Shown: positions 17,604-28,602, numbered from the stretch's first letter. The stretch: 64,000 nt of DNA from Saprospiraceae bacterium (GCA_016711125.1 JADJTQ010000003.1:62001-126000), one strand, 5' to 3'. Notes: generated by a model from the letters alone, not told the origin. Made by a program: numbers and translations.

Positions 17604-20600
17604 ATGTCAATCTCCACATTATCAATCAAGAGGCCCGTTCTGGCCATCGTGATGAATTTATTGATATTGATCTTCGGTGCTATTGGCCTGTCAACCCTGG
17701 GGGTGAGAGAATTTCCATCTATTGACCCTCCGGTAGTCTCCGTTCGTACTTCCTATCCCGGAGCAAATGCAAGTATTATTGAGGCTGAGATTACCGAACC
17801 ACTCGAAAAGGCAATTAATAGTGTCGAGGGTATCCGGACCATTAGTTCCAGTAGCAACCAGGGTTCAAGTTCAATTAATGTCGAATTTAACTTGAATGTT
17901 TCTATGGAGCAAGCGGCCAATGATATCAGGGATAAGGTTTCGCAATCAGCACGGTCACTGCCAAAAGATATTGAAGGCCTGCCTGTGGTTAGCAAGGCAG
18001 ATGCGGATAGCGAATCAATCATGGCCATGACTCTTGAGAGTAATAGCCGGTCATTGCTGGATATGAGCGATTATGCTGAAAATGTCATAGCGCCAAGATT
18101 TGAGACAGTACCCGGTGTTAGTGGTGTGAGAATATGGGGCCAGAAAAGGTTTGCCATGCGTATTTGGATGGAACCAGACCGGATGGCTGCCCAAAATATC
18201 ACCACCCAGGATATAAAGTTTGCATTAGACCGGGAGAATATCGAACTGCCCAGTGGCACCATTCAAGGAGATAATACAGAACTCACAGTCAAAACTATCG
18301 GTAGATTTAAGACAGAAGATGATTTTAATAATTTGATCATCAAGACCGTGGCTGAAAAGATTATTCGGCTCAAGGATGTAGGTTACGCTGTGCTGGGAGC
18401 TGAGAATGAAGAATCGATTTTGCGAATTAATAATGTGCCAAGAGTTGGAATTGCTATTAATGCTCAACCTGGCTCCAATTTATTGGATATCGCTGAGGAG
18501 GTTAATCACCGGATGGTATCTCTGAAAGAGGACTTGCCGGAAGATCTGAAAATTTATAAATTCCTCGACTATACAGTCTTTATTGAGCACTCAATTGAGG
18601 AGGTCAAAGAAACTTTACTGATCGCGATTGTCTTGGTGGTCCTAATCATTTTCTTGTTTTTCCGCGATTGGATTATTGCGGTACGACCTTTAATCGATAT
18701 ACCGGTTTCGCTCGTCGGCACCTTTTTTATCATGTATCTTCTGGGTTATTCGATTAATGTTTTGACTCTGCTGGCCATTGTCTTGGCTACTGGTTTGGTG
18801 GTCGATGATGGCATCGTAGTTACGGAGAATATTTATAAAAAAATAGAAGCTGGTATGAGCCCCATAGAGGCTGCCATTAAAGGATCCAACGAAATTATGT
18901 TCGCGATCATTTCAACCTCCGTTACCTTGGCAGCGGTTTTTCTTCCCGTAATTTTTATGCAGGGATTTGTGGGTAAATTATTTCAGGAGTTTGGAGTTGT
19001 CATGGCTTCAGCAGTGATGATTTCAGCCTTTGTTTCTCTGACACTCACACCTGTGCTTAATGCTTACCTGGTCAGAAAAAAAGATAGCAGAAATAAGTTT
19101 TACGAAAAAACGGAGCCCTTCTTTCGCGCCCTGGAATCAGGATACAAATTTGGGTTAAAATAACTTTCTAAAACGTCGTTGGCTGGCTTTTCCAATATTT
19201 GTAGCTGTAGCTTTGATGATCTTTTATATCGGTCGCTCACTCCCATCCGAATTAGCTCCTAATGATGACCGCAGTGTTCTTCGTGCCAGTATGTCGACTC
19301 CCGAAGGCTCATCTTATGAATTTATGGATAATTATGTGCAAAAAGCTGCCCAGATGATGATGGATTCAGTTCCTGAGAATAATGCCATCATGACCTATAC
19401 AGCACCGGGATTCAGTGGTTCGGGGGCCAATAATTCAGCATTTGCCAGGATTGCTTTGGTCGACCCGCAATATCGTACCCGGTCACAATCCGAGTTGACT
19501 CAATTTCTAAATATGAAATTTAGAGAAATGCCTGATGCGAAGGCATTTGCCAACGAACAGCCTACGATTGCACTTAATAAAAGAGCCGGACTACCCGTAC
19601 AATATGTGATCCAGGCTCCGGATTTTGAAAAACTTCGTGAGTATATGCCCCAATTTTTGGAAGCAGCGGAAAATGATCCCACGTTTACGGTAGTTGACAT
19701 GAATCTGAAGTTTAATAAACCCGAACTGCAGATTTCCATTGATCGCGAAAAAGCAAAAAGTATGGGGGTTTCCGTCGCAGATGTTGCGACTGCTATGCAG
19801 CTTGCTTTTGCAGGTCAACGGTTTGGTTATTTTAATATGAATGGACGACAATATCAGGTGATCGGTCAATTTGACCGGAGCAACCGGGATGAACCCCTCG
19901 ACCTGAAAACCCTGTATGTTAAGAATAATCAAGGTGTATCCGTGCAACTGGACAATATTGTAGTGGCTGAAGAGGAAAGTAGTCCTCCTCAACTTTATCA
20001 CCACAATAGATGGCTGGCTGCAACAGTCTCAGCTGGCCTTGCTCCCGGCAAAACGATCTCGGATGGCATCGCTGCTATGGACAACATCAGTGCCCAACTG
20101 GATGATCCCGCGATCCGGACGGAATTGACCGGAAGTTCACGGGACTTTGAGGAAAGCTCCAACAGTAGTATTTTCTCTTTTGTACTGGCTTTGCTTCTCG
20201 TTTATTTAATTCTCTCTGCACAATTTGAGAGTTTTATTGATCCCTTTATTATCATGCTCACTGTGCCGTTGGCTGTGGCCGGAGCGGTTTTTTCTCTCTG
20301 GTTTTTCGATCAGACTTTAAATATTTTTAGTCAAATCGGTATCATTATGCTGGTCGGATTAGTGACCAAGAATGGAATCCTGATTGTTGAATTTGCCAAT
20401 CAACTGCGCGAAAAGGGTATGCCGATTCGAGAGGCAGCTCTGGAGGCAGCTACGTTGAGAATGCGGCCAATTATCATGACCACTCTGGCTACCGTACTTG
20501 GTGCGACCCCGATCGCTCTTGCACTAGGCTCAGCTGGGGCAAGCAGGATGTCAATGGGTATTGTCGTTATGGGGGGGCTTCTTTTTTCATTGGTACTTAC

Positions 20601-20697
20601 TCTCTATGTCATTCCTGCTATGTATACCTATTTGTCAAGAGTCAAAAATTATGAACGTAGAAAACGCATAGAAATAATGGCGGAAAATTTGGCCTGA
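17604..20697 (+). pseudogene. RND (AcrB-type) efflux permease, single frameshift
   Basis: An inner-membrane proton-driven drug/metabolite pump of about 1030 residues, the standard length, but read in two frames: 17604-19163 (519 residues, N-terminus LSIKRPVLAIVMNLLILIFG, first porter domain, helices 2-6 with LATGLVVDDGIVVTEN carrying the paired proton-relay aspartates) and 19213-20697 (494 residues, second half with VTKNGILIVEFANQLREKG). Upstream of 19213 its frame reads FLKRRWLAFPIFVAVAL, clearly the missing link, so the shift sits at AAAAT, about 19157-19163. Apart from this one base both halves look fully functional. Either a recent null mutation or an assembly indel. Confidence 0.85.
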
Positions 20698-20784
20698 CCC
20701 CACGAAATATGATCTAAATAACCAGACTTCATTGTATTGTTTTACTCAAAAAAAAAGTAGGTTTTTTTTGATTTTATCAAACCT

Positions 20785-22100
20785 ATGTTGAAACTTTTCA
20801 TGATTCGTTTTTATTATTGTTTATCGATTTTTATTCTGGTATCTGGTACGGCTTTTTCCCAGGAATTACTCGCACTGGATGAGGCAATTCGTATCGGTCT
20901 GGCACAAAATCTGGGCATTGAAGTTGCCCGGATGGAGCAGCAGGCTTCCCAAATGCAAGTATATAAGTCAAACGCAGGATTTGGCCCCCAGTTAGGACTC
21001 AATGCCAATGCAGGGGCAACCGTAAACAGAGTGCAACAAAATTATTTGGATGGTAGCGTGGTCGATCGTTTTGGTCGCAGCCTTGCCCCAAATATCAGTC
21101 TTGGACTTGACTGGCCTGTATACGATGGTGGTCGCATGGCAGCGGTTTTTGAGAGGCTAAAAGAGATCAGTAATGCGAGCGATATTCAAACACAGATCAA
21201 TATGGAGGGTCTCGTAAGTCAAATCATCCAGGCCTATTATGAGGTGATGAGACTTAAAGCCCGTGTAAGCTTTTTAAACACAGTCATTACCTACTACGAA
21301 GATCGTCTGAGAATTACTGAGGAGCGCTGGCATGTGGGTAGAGGTTCGAAAATCGATTTCCTCCAATCGAAGACCGACGTAAATGCTCAATTAGGTTAGC
21401 GCTCGGCTGCGGCAAATGATTTTAAAAATGCCAAAGTCAGGCTGAACGGCTTTTTAAATCGCAATTTAGAAACTGAATTTGATGTGCAGGAAGAAGTGGT
21501 ATTTAATGCTGACTATTCTTTGGTAAATTTAATTGAATCCGCCCGCGAAAATAATCGCGATGTAATCTTACTCAGAAAGTTTCATGATATCAGCCTCATC
21601 TCGCAAAAGGAAATCGAAGCAGGTCTCAAACCACAAGTTGGATTCACCTCTACCCTGGGTTATTTTTATAACAGTACCAATGCTAATTTTATACTGTCTA
21701 ATCAGAATGCTTCCCTAAATGTGGGGTTTAATGCCCGCTTGAATATTTTGATGGCAAACATTTAAAAAATCAGTTGGCAATTTCACGAGTCAATTCCAGG
21801 GTACTGGAAAAGCAGGAGGAAGATTTGATCGTACGGGTTCAGTCGGATTTGACCGAGTCATTTAATCAGTACCTTTCAAATAAGGAACTGCTGGATTTTG
21901 AAGAAGAAAACAAGGCCTTGGCTGAAGAAAATCTGGCTATCTCACTAGAGAAATTCCGCCTTGGTAATTCTACCATTCTTGAACTCAATGAGGCACAGCG
22001 TTCGTACGACACGGCACTAAATCGATTGGTCAATTCGCAACATAATATCCGGGTTTCCGAACTTCGATTGCTTGAAATCAGTGGTCAATTGATGAGGTAG
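20785..22100 (+). pseudogene. TolC-like outer-membrane efflux channel, two lesions
   Basis: Outer-membrane factor completing the RND pump, about 435 residues: signal peptide (YYCLSIFILVSGTAFSQ), then TolC repeats (ALDEAIRIGLAQNLGIEVAR; LGLDWPVYDGGRMAAVF). Lesion 1 is an in-frame TAG at 21397-21399 after DVNAQLG; the same frame continues (SAAANDFKNAKVRLNGFLNR) to 21765. Lesion 2 is one missing T in the TTTT at 21746-21749: restoring it gives LNIFDGKHLKNQLAISR, matching the family, and joins the last part (21774-22100). Two lesions here plus one in the permease leave only the adaptor intact. Confidence 0.82.
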
Positions 22101-22194
22101 TGTCGGGTGTTCTGACTATTGAGTACTGGGCACCCTATCCATTCCTTACAGGTGTTTAGGCTAAATTCACTTATCTTTATTATAAATCGCAAAT

Positions 22195-22683
22195 ATGAGT
22201 TCACATTCTCTTTTGCCAGATGAGGTTTTTATCGCTCAGTTTGAAAAATGTGAGTTAGACCCTAAATGTTTTACGCATGAAGCGCATTTAAGACTTGCAT
22301 ATCTGTATCTGCAAAAATTTGGTACTGAAGAAGCTATCGTTAAGTTATGCCGGGGCATTGCCAGGTTTGATCGGGTATTGGGCTCAGGTGATAAATTTCA
22401 TATGACGAGTACCATCGCTTCAGTTGCTGTCTTAAATCATTTTATCCGGAAGTCAAATGCTCTGGATTTTCATTCTCTGACAGCAGAATATTCTCAGCTA
22501 AAGACAGAATTTAAAAGATTATTAAATACTCATTATAGTCCGCTGGTATTAAATAGTCCTCGCAGTAAAAGCGAGTTCATATTGCCTGACCTGCTCGCTG
22601 ATCCGGTCTTCGACAAAGTCGCGGAGGTGAGCAGAGACCGCTTAGCTAAAAATTTTGTGTATCCCCGTAAATCGAAGGAATGA
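22195..22683 (+). CDS. Conserved protein of unknown function (THEAHLRLA family)
   Basis: A 162-residue soluble, helix-rich protein. Its start has the pattern CFTHEAHLRLAYLYLQKFG, seen in an uncharacterised bacterial family; RFDRVLGSGDKFHMTSTIA follows. No catalytic motif is evident beyond the conserved histidines. Its stop overlaps the start of the DUF1801-like gene in an ATGA, so the two are translationally coupled. A near-consensus promoter box TATCTTTA lies at 22172-22179. Confidence 0.65.
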   Translation: MSSHSLLPDEVFIAQFEKCELDPKCFTHEAHLRLAYLYLQKFGTEEAIVKLCRGIARFDRVLGSGDKFHMTSTIASVAVLNHFIRKSNALDFHSLTAEYSQLKTEFKRLLNTHYSPLVLNSPRSKSEFILPDLLADPVFDKVAEVSRDRLAKNFVYPRKSKE

Positions 22684-23098
22684 CGCAGCGAAATAAATTT
22701 CAAGGATTGGACTTTCGTACGACCCATGAATTTTTGGATTACCTGACACCGCACGAACTGGAGGTGGTCGAAAAACTACGTGACTTGATTTTGGAGACCA
22801 TTCCTAATGTCACTGAAAATTATCCTACAACGTTCCTTACTATTATCGACATCGACGTATGTGCTTCATCTGGCCTCCATCCGTGCCTTGGGGCAAAGTA
22901 CCTCTCAATGGCGTGATGTTGGGTATTTGTGAAGGACACTTACTCAAAGATCATCATTACTTTGTAATGGATCAGAGAATGCGGGTAGCAACCAGATCAT
23001 TTGATTTAGTCACAAATCGTGACATTGACCTGATCCGTTCCTATCTATTCGAAGCCATCGAAATTGACAATGGTTTTGTCTCCTCAAAGAAACACTAA
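22680..23098 (+). pseudogene. DUF1801-like protein, single frameshift
   Basis: Two frames form one protein of about 139 residues. The first (from ATG 22680) reads DFRTTHEFLDYLTPHELEVV to VTEN; the second continues LSYNVPYYYRHRRMCFIWPP, VPLNGVMLGICEGHLL and on to 23098. One T missing in the AAAATTA near 22816-22822 accounts for the break. The rejoined sequence resembles YdhG/DUF1801-type small proteins of unknown role (frataxin-like fold in the family). It is coupled by an ATGA overlap to the gene before it. Confidence 0.65.
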
Positions 23099-23160
23099 GA
23101 ATCTCAAGTTTCTACACCGTTTTTTGCAATTTTTTTGTTGGCATAAGATACATCGTAAAG

Positions 23161-23580
23161 TGCTGATAAATAATCAATTATAAGCTATGTTTTATGTGTT
23201 TTTTGATCATAACCATATATCATCTCAAAAAACCATGGTTAAGAAATCTACTCCAAGTTCTTCAAGAATTTATTGGTAAGGTGACACCGGCTTAGTATGA
23301 GTAGGTGGGGCCCCACACTCAAGTTGGAGCGTAGGATTTTATACAGCGGATTAAGTGTCAATATCTTTTTTCATTCTTCAAATATCTTAGTATTACAAAT
23401 AGTTGGTTATCAATCGAGTGTAGCCTTATAAAATCCAGCGGAGACTTGGGATGTGGGTCACCGAACATACAGCCGGCAGTTTTTGCTCCACTTTTTGCTG
23501 CCAAAAAGTGGAAAAAAATTATTCTCGAGGATCAGGCATAGGAGAAAGAACAAATACCGATGAGTACCGAAACATAAGTA
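23161..23580 (+). repeat. Structured intergenic repeat, copy 1
   Basis: First of three same-orientation copies (others 25991-26251 and 32206-32627). It folds around nested long-range stems: GGTGAC 23280-23285 with GTCACC 23457-23462; CCACA 23313-23317 with TGTGG 23452-23456; TCAAGT 23319-23324 with ACTTGG 23444-23449; GGATTTTATA 23334-23343 with TATAAAATCC 23427-23436. Each strand of the last stem is followed by (C)AGCGGA. A separate hairpin CCACTTTTTG 23488-23497 / CAAAAAGTGG 23502-23511 lies downstream. Copy 1 is similar to copy 3 over about 420 bases including AT-rich flanks. No coding frame is shared. It fills most of the 585-base gap before the DDAH-like gene. Confidence 0.75.
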
Positions 23581-23683
23581 TGGTAATTTGAGTACTATCT
23601 TTTTAAAGGATGCTTATTCCGAATTCAAAATTTGAGAGTAAAAATGATTTACTAAAAGTTAGATTTAGGCAATCAATCAATAT

Positions 23684-24568
23684 ATGATAAAATACACCGC
23701 TCATTCTGAATATGGGGATATTAAATCAGTGATATTAAAATCACCCCAAAACACATTTATATCCGAGCACCAAATTGAATCTGAATGGAAAGCCTTAAAT
23801 TATTTGTCGAAACCGGATTTTGTCGCTGCAAAAGCGGAGTATCAACATTTTGAATCGATTTTTCGGGATTTTAACATCGAAGTCCATCATTTACCCCCTG
23901 AGGATGGACTCTCCATAGATTCGATTTATTGCCGGGATGCAGCGATAGTCACCGACCATGGAATGATCTTATGCAACATGGGTAAAAAAGCCAGACGTTC
24001 GGAACCGGTATCAATCGGAGCATTTGCGGGTAAGTTAGATATTAAGATTCTTGGTCAGATTAACGATCCTGGCACCATCGAAGGTGGTGATGTTGCCTGG
24101 TTGGATGCCAGGACTTTGATCGTTGGGCATTCGTACCGTACAAATGCAGGGGGAATTGCACAATTAGAAGGCTTACTCTCGCCTTTTGACGTGCAAATCA
24201 TCAGGGTAGATTTGCCACATTATAAGGGGCCACAGGATGTTTTTCATTTGATGTCTGTTTTTAGCCCGGTAGCACCAGATGTTGCTGTGGTTCATTCGCC
24301 TTTATTGCCTATTTCGTTTCGTAATTTGCTTTTGGATCGCTCAATCAGATTAGTAGAGGTGCCCCAAGCCGAGTTTGATAGCATGGGCTGTAATGTCCTG
24401 GCTCTCAAACCGGGTGTGTGTATAATGGTAGATGGAAATCCCGTAACTCAAGAAAGGCTGGAAAAAGCTGGTTGTCAGGTTATCCCAATCAAGGGAAATG
24501 AAATTTGTATAAAAGGAGGTGGGGGTCCAACTTGTCTGACTCGTCCCCTGCTTCGAAAATTGTATTAG
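23684..24568 (+). CDS. Dimethylarginine dimethylaminohydrolase-like enzyme
   Basis: A 294-residue member of the arginine-deiminase/amidinotransferase superfamily, hydrolysing a guanidino group of a modified arginine or similar substrate. The catalytic set is visible: RD at residues 84-85, EGGD at 133-136, His188 in DVFHLMS, and the nucleophile Cys284 in GGGGPTCLTRP near the C-terminus. The length and the GGGGPTC ending match DDAH rather than arginine deiminase. Substrate (methylarginine, citrulline production or another) is not fixed by sequence. It is preceded by structured repeat copy 1 and followed 73 bases later by a GH5-type gene. Confidence 0.82.
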   Translation: MIKYTAHSEYGDIKSVILKSPQNTFISEHQIESEWKALNYLSKPDFVAAKAEYQHFESIFRDFNIEVHHLPPEDGLSIDSIYCRDAAIVTDHGMILCNMGKKARRSEPVSIGAFAGKLDIKILGQINDPGTIEGGDVAWLDARTLIVGHSYRTNAGGIAQLEGLLSPFDVQIIRVDLPHYKGPQDVFHLMSVFSPVAPDVAVVHSPLLPISFRNLLLDRSIRLVEVPQAEFDSMGCNVLALKPGVCIMVDGNPVTQERLEKAGCQVIPIKGNEICIKGGGGPTCLTRPLLRKLY

Positions 24569-24641
24569 AATCGATACTGATTAAAATCACTATCGACTAT
24601 TTCGAAAATTTTGTGATATTAAGATTCAAAGAATTTCGATC

Positions 24642-25799
24642 ATGTCAAAGGAATTAAACCGAAGAGAATTTTTAACGCACTCAGCCATGGCAGGCACAGC
24701 GATGCTGATTAATCCAGGTTTCAGCACAAAGTCTACTCCGGTCCCGAAGAATAAATTGCCCAAATGGAAGGGTTTTAATTTGTTGGATTTTTTTTCGCCC
24801 GACCCTGCCAGTGCCAGAGAAGGTACCTCCGAAGAGCATTTGAAATGGATGTCTGATTGGGGGTTTGATTTTGTAAGAATCCCAATGGCATACCCATCAT
24901 ATATTAAGTTTGACCGGTCTAAACCTATTGACCCAAGAAAGGTGTGTAAATTTGATAAGAGGTCGGTCGAAAAAGTTGATCAACTCGTTTATCAGGCCCA
25001 TAAGGTTGGATTGCATGTCAGTCTCAATTTACATCGCGGTCCGGGATTTTGCGTGAATGCTGGTTTTGAAGAACCTTATAATCTCTGGAAAGATGATGAG
25101 GCAATGGAAGATTTTTGCAGACATTGGAAATTTTGGGCAAAGCGGTATAAAAATATTTCCAGTGATAAGATTAGTTTCGACTTGTTGAATGAGCCATGCA
25201 TGCGGGAGGATATGAATGATCAACATTCCAAGAGATCGGCCGTACCGGGTGATTTGTACCGAAAATTAGTTATTGAGGCATCTGCGGCAATAAGGGGTCA
25301 GAACCCTGATCACTTGATTATCGCTGATGGAAATAATGTGGGACGGGATGTGATTCCCGAAATCATGGACCTTAACGTGGCGCAGAGTTGTCGTGGTTAT
25401 AACCCTGGTATTATCTCACACTATAAAGCACCTTGGGTGTTTAAAGAGGAGGTCATGGATACATTGCCTGAACCTAAGTGGCCTGGACAGGTTGGTGATC
25501 AATATTTGAGCCGGCAAATGCTGGTTGATATGTACAAACCATGGATTGATTTAGTCGAGAAGGGAGTGGGTGTTCATTGTGGAGAATGTGGGTGTTGGAA
25601 TAAAACTCCCCATGATGTATTTCTAGCCTGGTTTAAAGATGTGATTGGTATTTTGGGAGAAAATGACATCGGGTTTGCGCTGTGGGAATTTAATGGCAGC
25701 TTTGGAATATTGAATTCCGGGAGAGAGGATGTAGCTTACGAAGATTGGTATGGGCAAAAATTGGATCGAAAACTTTTACAGCTTCTGCAAGAAGCATAA
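24642..25799 (+). CDS. Secreted glycoside hydrolase family 5 (cellulase-like)
   Basis: A 385-residue GH5-fold enzyme acting on beta-linked glucans or mannans. The N-terminus NRREFLTHSAMAGTAMLI resembles a Tat-type signal, although the second arginine position is followed by EF as in many Bacteroidota anchors. The catalytic acid/base is Glu184 in FDLLNEPCM; the nucleophile is Glu315 in VGVHCGECGCW; conserved FVRIPMAYP and SLNLHRGPGF are also present. It follows the DDAH-like gene by 73 bases but the functions do not obviously belong together. Confidence 0.85.
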   Translation: MSKELNRREFLTHSAMAGTAMLINPGFSTKSTPVPKNKLPKWKGFNLLDFFSPDPASAREGTSEEHLKWMSDWGFDFVRIPMAYPSYIKFDRSKPIDPRKVCKFDKRSVEKVDQLVYQAHKVGLHVSLNLHRGPGFCVNAGFEEPYNLWKDDEAMEDFCRHWKFWAKRYKNISSDKISFDLLNEPCMREDMNDQHSKRSAVPGDLYRKLVIEASAAIRGQNPDHLIIADGNNVGRDVIPEIMDLNVAQSCRGYNPGIISHYKAPWVFKEEVMDTLPEPKWPGQVGDQYLSRQMLVDMYKPWIDLVEKGVGVHCGECGCWNKTPHDVFLAWFKDVIGILGENDIGFALWEFNGSFGILNSGREDVAYEDWYGQKLDRKLLQLLQEA

Positions 25800-25990
25800 A
25801 TTCGGGTGCTGACCTGATATTATGCACTTGATGGTCTATGTCTGAGGATTGAAGAAGATAGTGAGCTCAAAATAAAAGTATTGGAAGCAGGGGGGTTTAC
25901 ATTAGAAAACTAACAATCCTGCCAAAAAGACTCATCCGAACGCCAGAAATACATGCGGCAGGTTTATGAAAGAGAAAACAAATTGGTTTG

Positions 25991-26251
25991 GCCCTCCGTC
26001 TTAGCATGTTTTGGTGGGGCCCCACACCAAAGCTGGAGCGTGAGAATTCTATACAGCGGAGGGCTTGCAGACGTTATGATATTTCGCAATGTTATCATTT
26101 TTGAATCCGACCTTGAAATCGACAAGGTAGCCTTATAGAATTCAGCGGAAGCTTTGGATTGTGGGTCACCAAAATATGCAGTCTCCGTCGGCCAAAGCCT
26201 ATGGCGACGAGCCGACGGTGGTTTTTGTTACTTTTTGCCACCAAAAAGTAA
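25991..26251 (+). repeat. Structured intergenic repeat, copy 2 (divergent)
   Basis: Same architecture as copy 1 with changed but still complementary stems: CCCACA 26021-26026 / TGTGGG 26160-26165; CCAAAGCT 26027-26034 / AGCTTTGG 26150-26157; GAATTCTATA 26044-26053 / TATAGAATTC 26134-26143; terminal hairpin TTACTTTTTG 26228-26237 / CAAAAAGTAA 26242-26251. An extra GC-rich hairpin CCGTCGGC 26185-26192 / GCCGACGG 26211-26218 replaces a short GCCGGC in the other copies. GCCCTCCG (25991-25998) can also pair with CGGAGGGC (26057-26064). A 61-codon frame crossing this copy is judged spurious. Confidence 0.75.
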
Positions 26252-26603
26252 GAAGGAAAAATAAAAGCAAAGATCCAAACAAAAGAATCCAGCAGAAAGA
26301 CAGAAATCAGTGAACCACATGAGACAAAAAATCGCCTGGTCCTTTAGATTAGAAAATCGATTAAATTGATCAAAAGGAGCTGAAAAAGCTTCTTCTGTGT
26401 ATCTAATCCTACAATGAGGATTTGACGGAACTACATAACTATCTGAAATTCAAATATATATGTTCAATAACATGTTTAGGAATTAGTGGAAATTTACGTA
26501 ATATGAAATCAGCACCCATAAATTCTAACCGGCGAAACATATTATATTTCAAGGGCTCTTGGCTATATTAGTGGGTCGTGCTGAAATATTGGAGATGTTG
26601 TGG

Positions 26604-26663
26604 TTCGGCAGAGCTCACCATAATTCGGCAGAGCTCACCATAATTCGGCAGAGCTCACCATCA
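26604..26663 (+). repeat. Three tandem copies of a 20-base unit
   Basis: The unit TTCGGCAGAGCTCACCATAA occurs at 26604-26623, 26624-26643 and 26644-26663 (the last two bases of the third copy are CA). Each contains the palindrome GAGCTC. It lies 137 bases before the DUF5060/DUF4038 gene. It could be an operator array or simple slippage. The surrounding 25800-26799 gap otherwise holds only repeat copy 2 and AT-rich sequence. Confidence 0.85.
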
Positions 26664-26799
26664 CTTTTATATTCTGGGGCTTCTCAGAAACAAACAATGT
26701 AATAATTATTCAAAAGATACCCACAAAAAACGGTGAAGGCCCATTTCAAGTGTTTCATGGTCTTTTGTGAGACTCGTTAAATATTAAATACGCAAATTG

Positions 26800-28518
26800 A
26801 TGAGAATTTTATTTTACCTGATTACCCTACTTCCGGTTACATTATTCGCAACGCCACAAATGATGGGTGTGTTTCCTCAGCAAGATACGGTCGGGCGATA
26901 TGACAAATTTGAAATAAGCCTGCATTTTAATGCGGATTATATTAATCCATTTGACCCCGATGAGATAAAGTTGGATGCGGAATTTACCAGTCCCTCTGGC
27001 AGAAAATTCATGATGCCAGGATTTTACAACTATAATAGTTGGCGCAATAACTGGATGGTGCGGTTTTCTCCGAATGAAATTGGCAAATGGAGCTACCAAC
27101 TAATGGTCGAGGATCGTGATAGTTCGATTATAGATTCGCTGCGAAGCTTTATTTGTGTGGATTCCGGGTTTCATGGTCCTATTCACATTGCTGAAAATCA
27201 GCGATATCTCGAATATGCAGATGGGACACCGTATTATGGAGTAGGTTTTTGGTATAATGATAATTACGCTGCCTTTAACCAGGGTAGTATCAATGCAGAA
27301 GATTTGGATAGGCTAAAAGACCTGGGACTTAATTTCATCAGTACTTATATCACACCATTGGAAACTCTAGGCAGTGGTCTGGGTCGTTATGATCAGAATT
27401 TATGTGGGCGGCTCGATGAGGTTTTGGAGATGTGTGAAGAAAGGGACTTTATTCTTAGTTTAAATATTTGGTTTCACGCCTATTTGTCAGAAACAGTATG
27501 GCCGGGTGGCAACCGGAGATGGCATACCAATCCTTACCAGCAGATCTGTGATGCCCGGGATTTTTATCGCAATAAATTGTCCTGGGACTATCAGGAAAAA
27601 CTGTACCGGTATTTTATCGCCAGATGGAGTTACAGCCGTTCAATGGGTATTTGGTTTATTGTTGATGAAGTCAATGGTACCGATGGTTGGGTATCCGGCG
27701 ATAGTCTGATTGCAGCTGAATGGGGCTCAAAGGTACATCACTATTTTAAGAAGCATGACCCCTACGGACACTTAACCACCGGTACCCGTAGTGGAGGATT
27801 TAAGGAGTATTGGCACGAAGGTTATCAGATCTTTGATGTAGCAGCCCGTGAGATTTATGAGGCTCAGGGTTTTCCCATTATCCGCGAAGGAGACGTGGAT
27901 TCATCTGAGGTCCATCCTTTGACTTACAGCTATTTAAATTATGCTGGAGAAGTGCAAAAACTCTGGAATAATTATGAGAAGCCAGCCATTATTGGCGAGA
28001 CCGGTTGGAATCATACTTTTTACGAACCCAGCATGCCTGGATATCTTGCGCAATTTCATAATGCTCTATGGGTGAGTCTAGCTACGGGATCAGCCATGAC
28101 CCCATTTTGGTGGGCTTTTTCCGGATTTATGAACGATGTTATAGTGACCAATCAAATGCGATCGATTTCGAGATTTAAAGAAGCTATTCCGTTTAATCAG
28201 CTGACTAATTTAACGGCAGTTGATAGTATAAATGGTGGCCTGGATGCTTTCGGAATGTCCAGCGATCAGTATATTTTTGGCTGGGTAGTCAATCCAGAAA
28301 CGGATGTCACCAGTGAGTCAGTAGTAATCTACCATCAGAAACCAGGCAAATTTCTATTAAAAATATATCACACCTGGAGCGGCCGCTGGATACACGAAGA
28401 AAAGATCTCGGTGCAAGATGAAAAACTATCATTCACTATTCCCAACCTACGCATACAGGGCGGTCAGGCCAGATATGTGGGTCAGGATGTAGCATTTGTG
28501 TTGGAAAAATTGGAGTAG
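26800..28518 (+). CDS. Secreted DUF5060/DUF4038 glycoside hydrolase-like protein
   Basis: A 572-residue exported protein. After a signal peptide (MRILFYLITLLPVTLFA) comes a DUF5060 beta-sandwich (residues about 28-115, with FTSPSGRKFMMPGFY and WMVRFSPNEIGKWSYQL) and then a TIM-barrel of the DUF4038/GH140-like kind (YADGTPYYGVGFWYND; FIVDEVNGTDGW; IIGETGWNHTF as candidate catalytic acids), followed by a C-terminal beta domain. I take the ATG at 26800 rather than the TTG at 26797. The substrate is probably a plant or algal polysaccharide side chain (inference). Monocistronic. Confidence 0.82.
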   Translation: MRILFYLITLLPVTLFATPQMMGVFPQQDTVGRYDKFEISLHFNADYINPFDPDEIKLDAEFTSPSGRKFMMPGFYNYNSWRNNWMVRFSPNEIGKWSYQLMVEDRDSSIIDSLRSFICVDSGFHGPIHIAENQRYLEYADGTPYYGVGFWYNDNYAAFNQGSINAEDLDRLKDLGLNFISTYITPLETLGSGLGRYDQNLCGRLDEVLEMCEERDFILSLNIWFHAYLSETVWPGGNRRWHTNPYQQICDARDFYRNKLSWDYQEKLYRYFIARWSYSRSMGIWFIVDEVNGTDGWVSGDSLIAAEWGSKVHHYFKKHDPYGHLTTGTRSGGFKEYWHEGYQIFDVAAREIYEAQGFPIIREGDVDSSEVHPLTYSYLNYAGEVQKLWNNYEKPAIIGETGWNHTFYEPSMPGYLAQFHNALWVSLATGSAMTPFWWAFSGFMNDVIVTNQMRSISRFKEAIPFNQLTNLTAVDSINGGLDAFGMSSDQYIFGWVVNPETDVTSESVVIYHQKPGKFLLKIYHTWSGRWIHEEKISVQDEKLSFTIPNLRIQGGQARYVGQDVAFVLEKLE

Positions 28519-28602
28519 TCAAATTCGATCCTAAGAAACCACTACCCATTGCATGCTTCCGATTCCATGTGACAGAGGAAGGTTTGACTTAAAAAAAGAA
28601 AA

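Noticed and set aside
25953..26138. 61-codon frame across repeat copy 2
   Set aside because: It lies over the conserved stems of the structured repeat; the stems vary by compensatory base changes rather than by synonymous change, and copies 1 and 3 have no corresponding frame.
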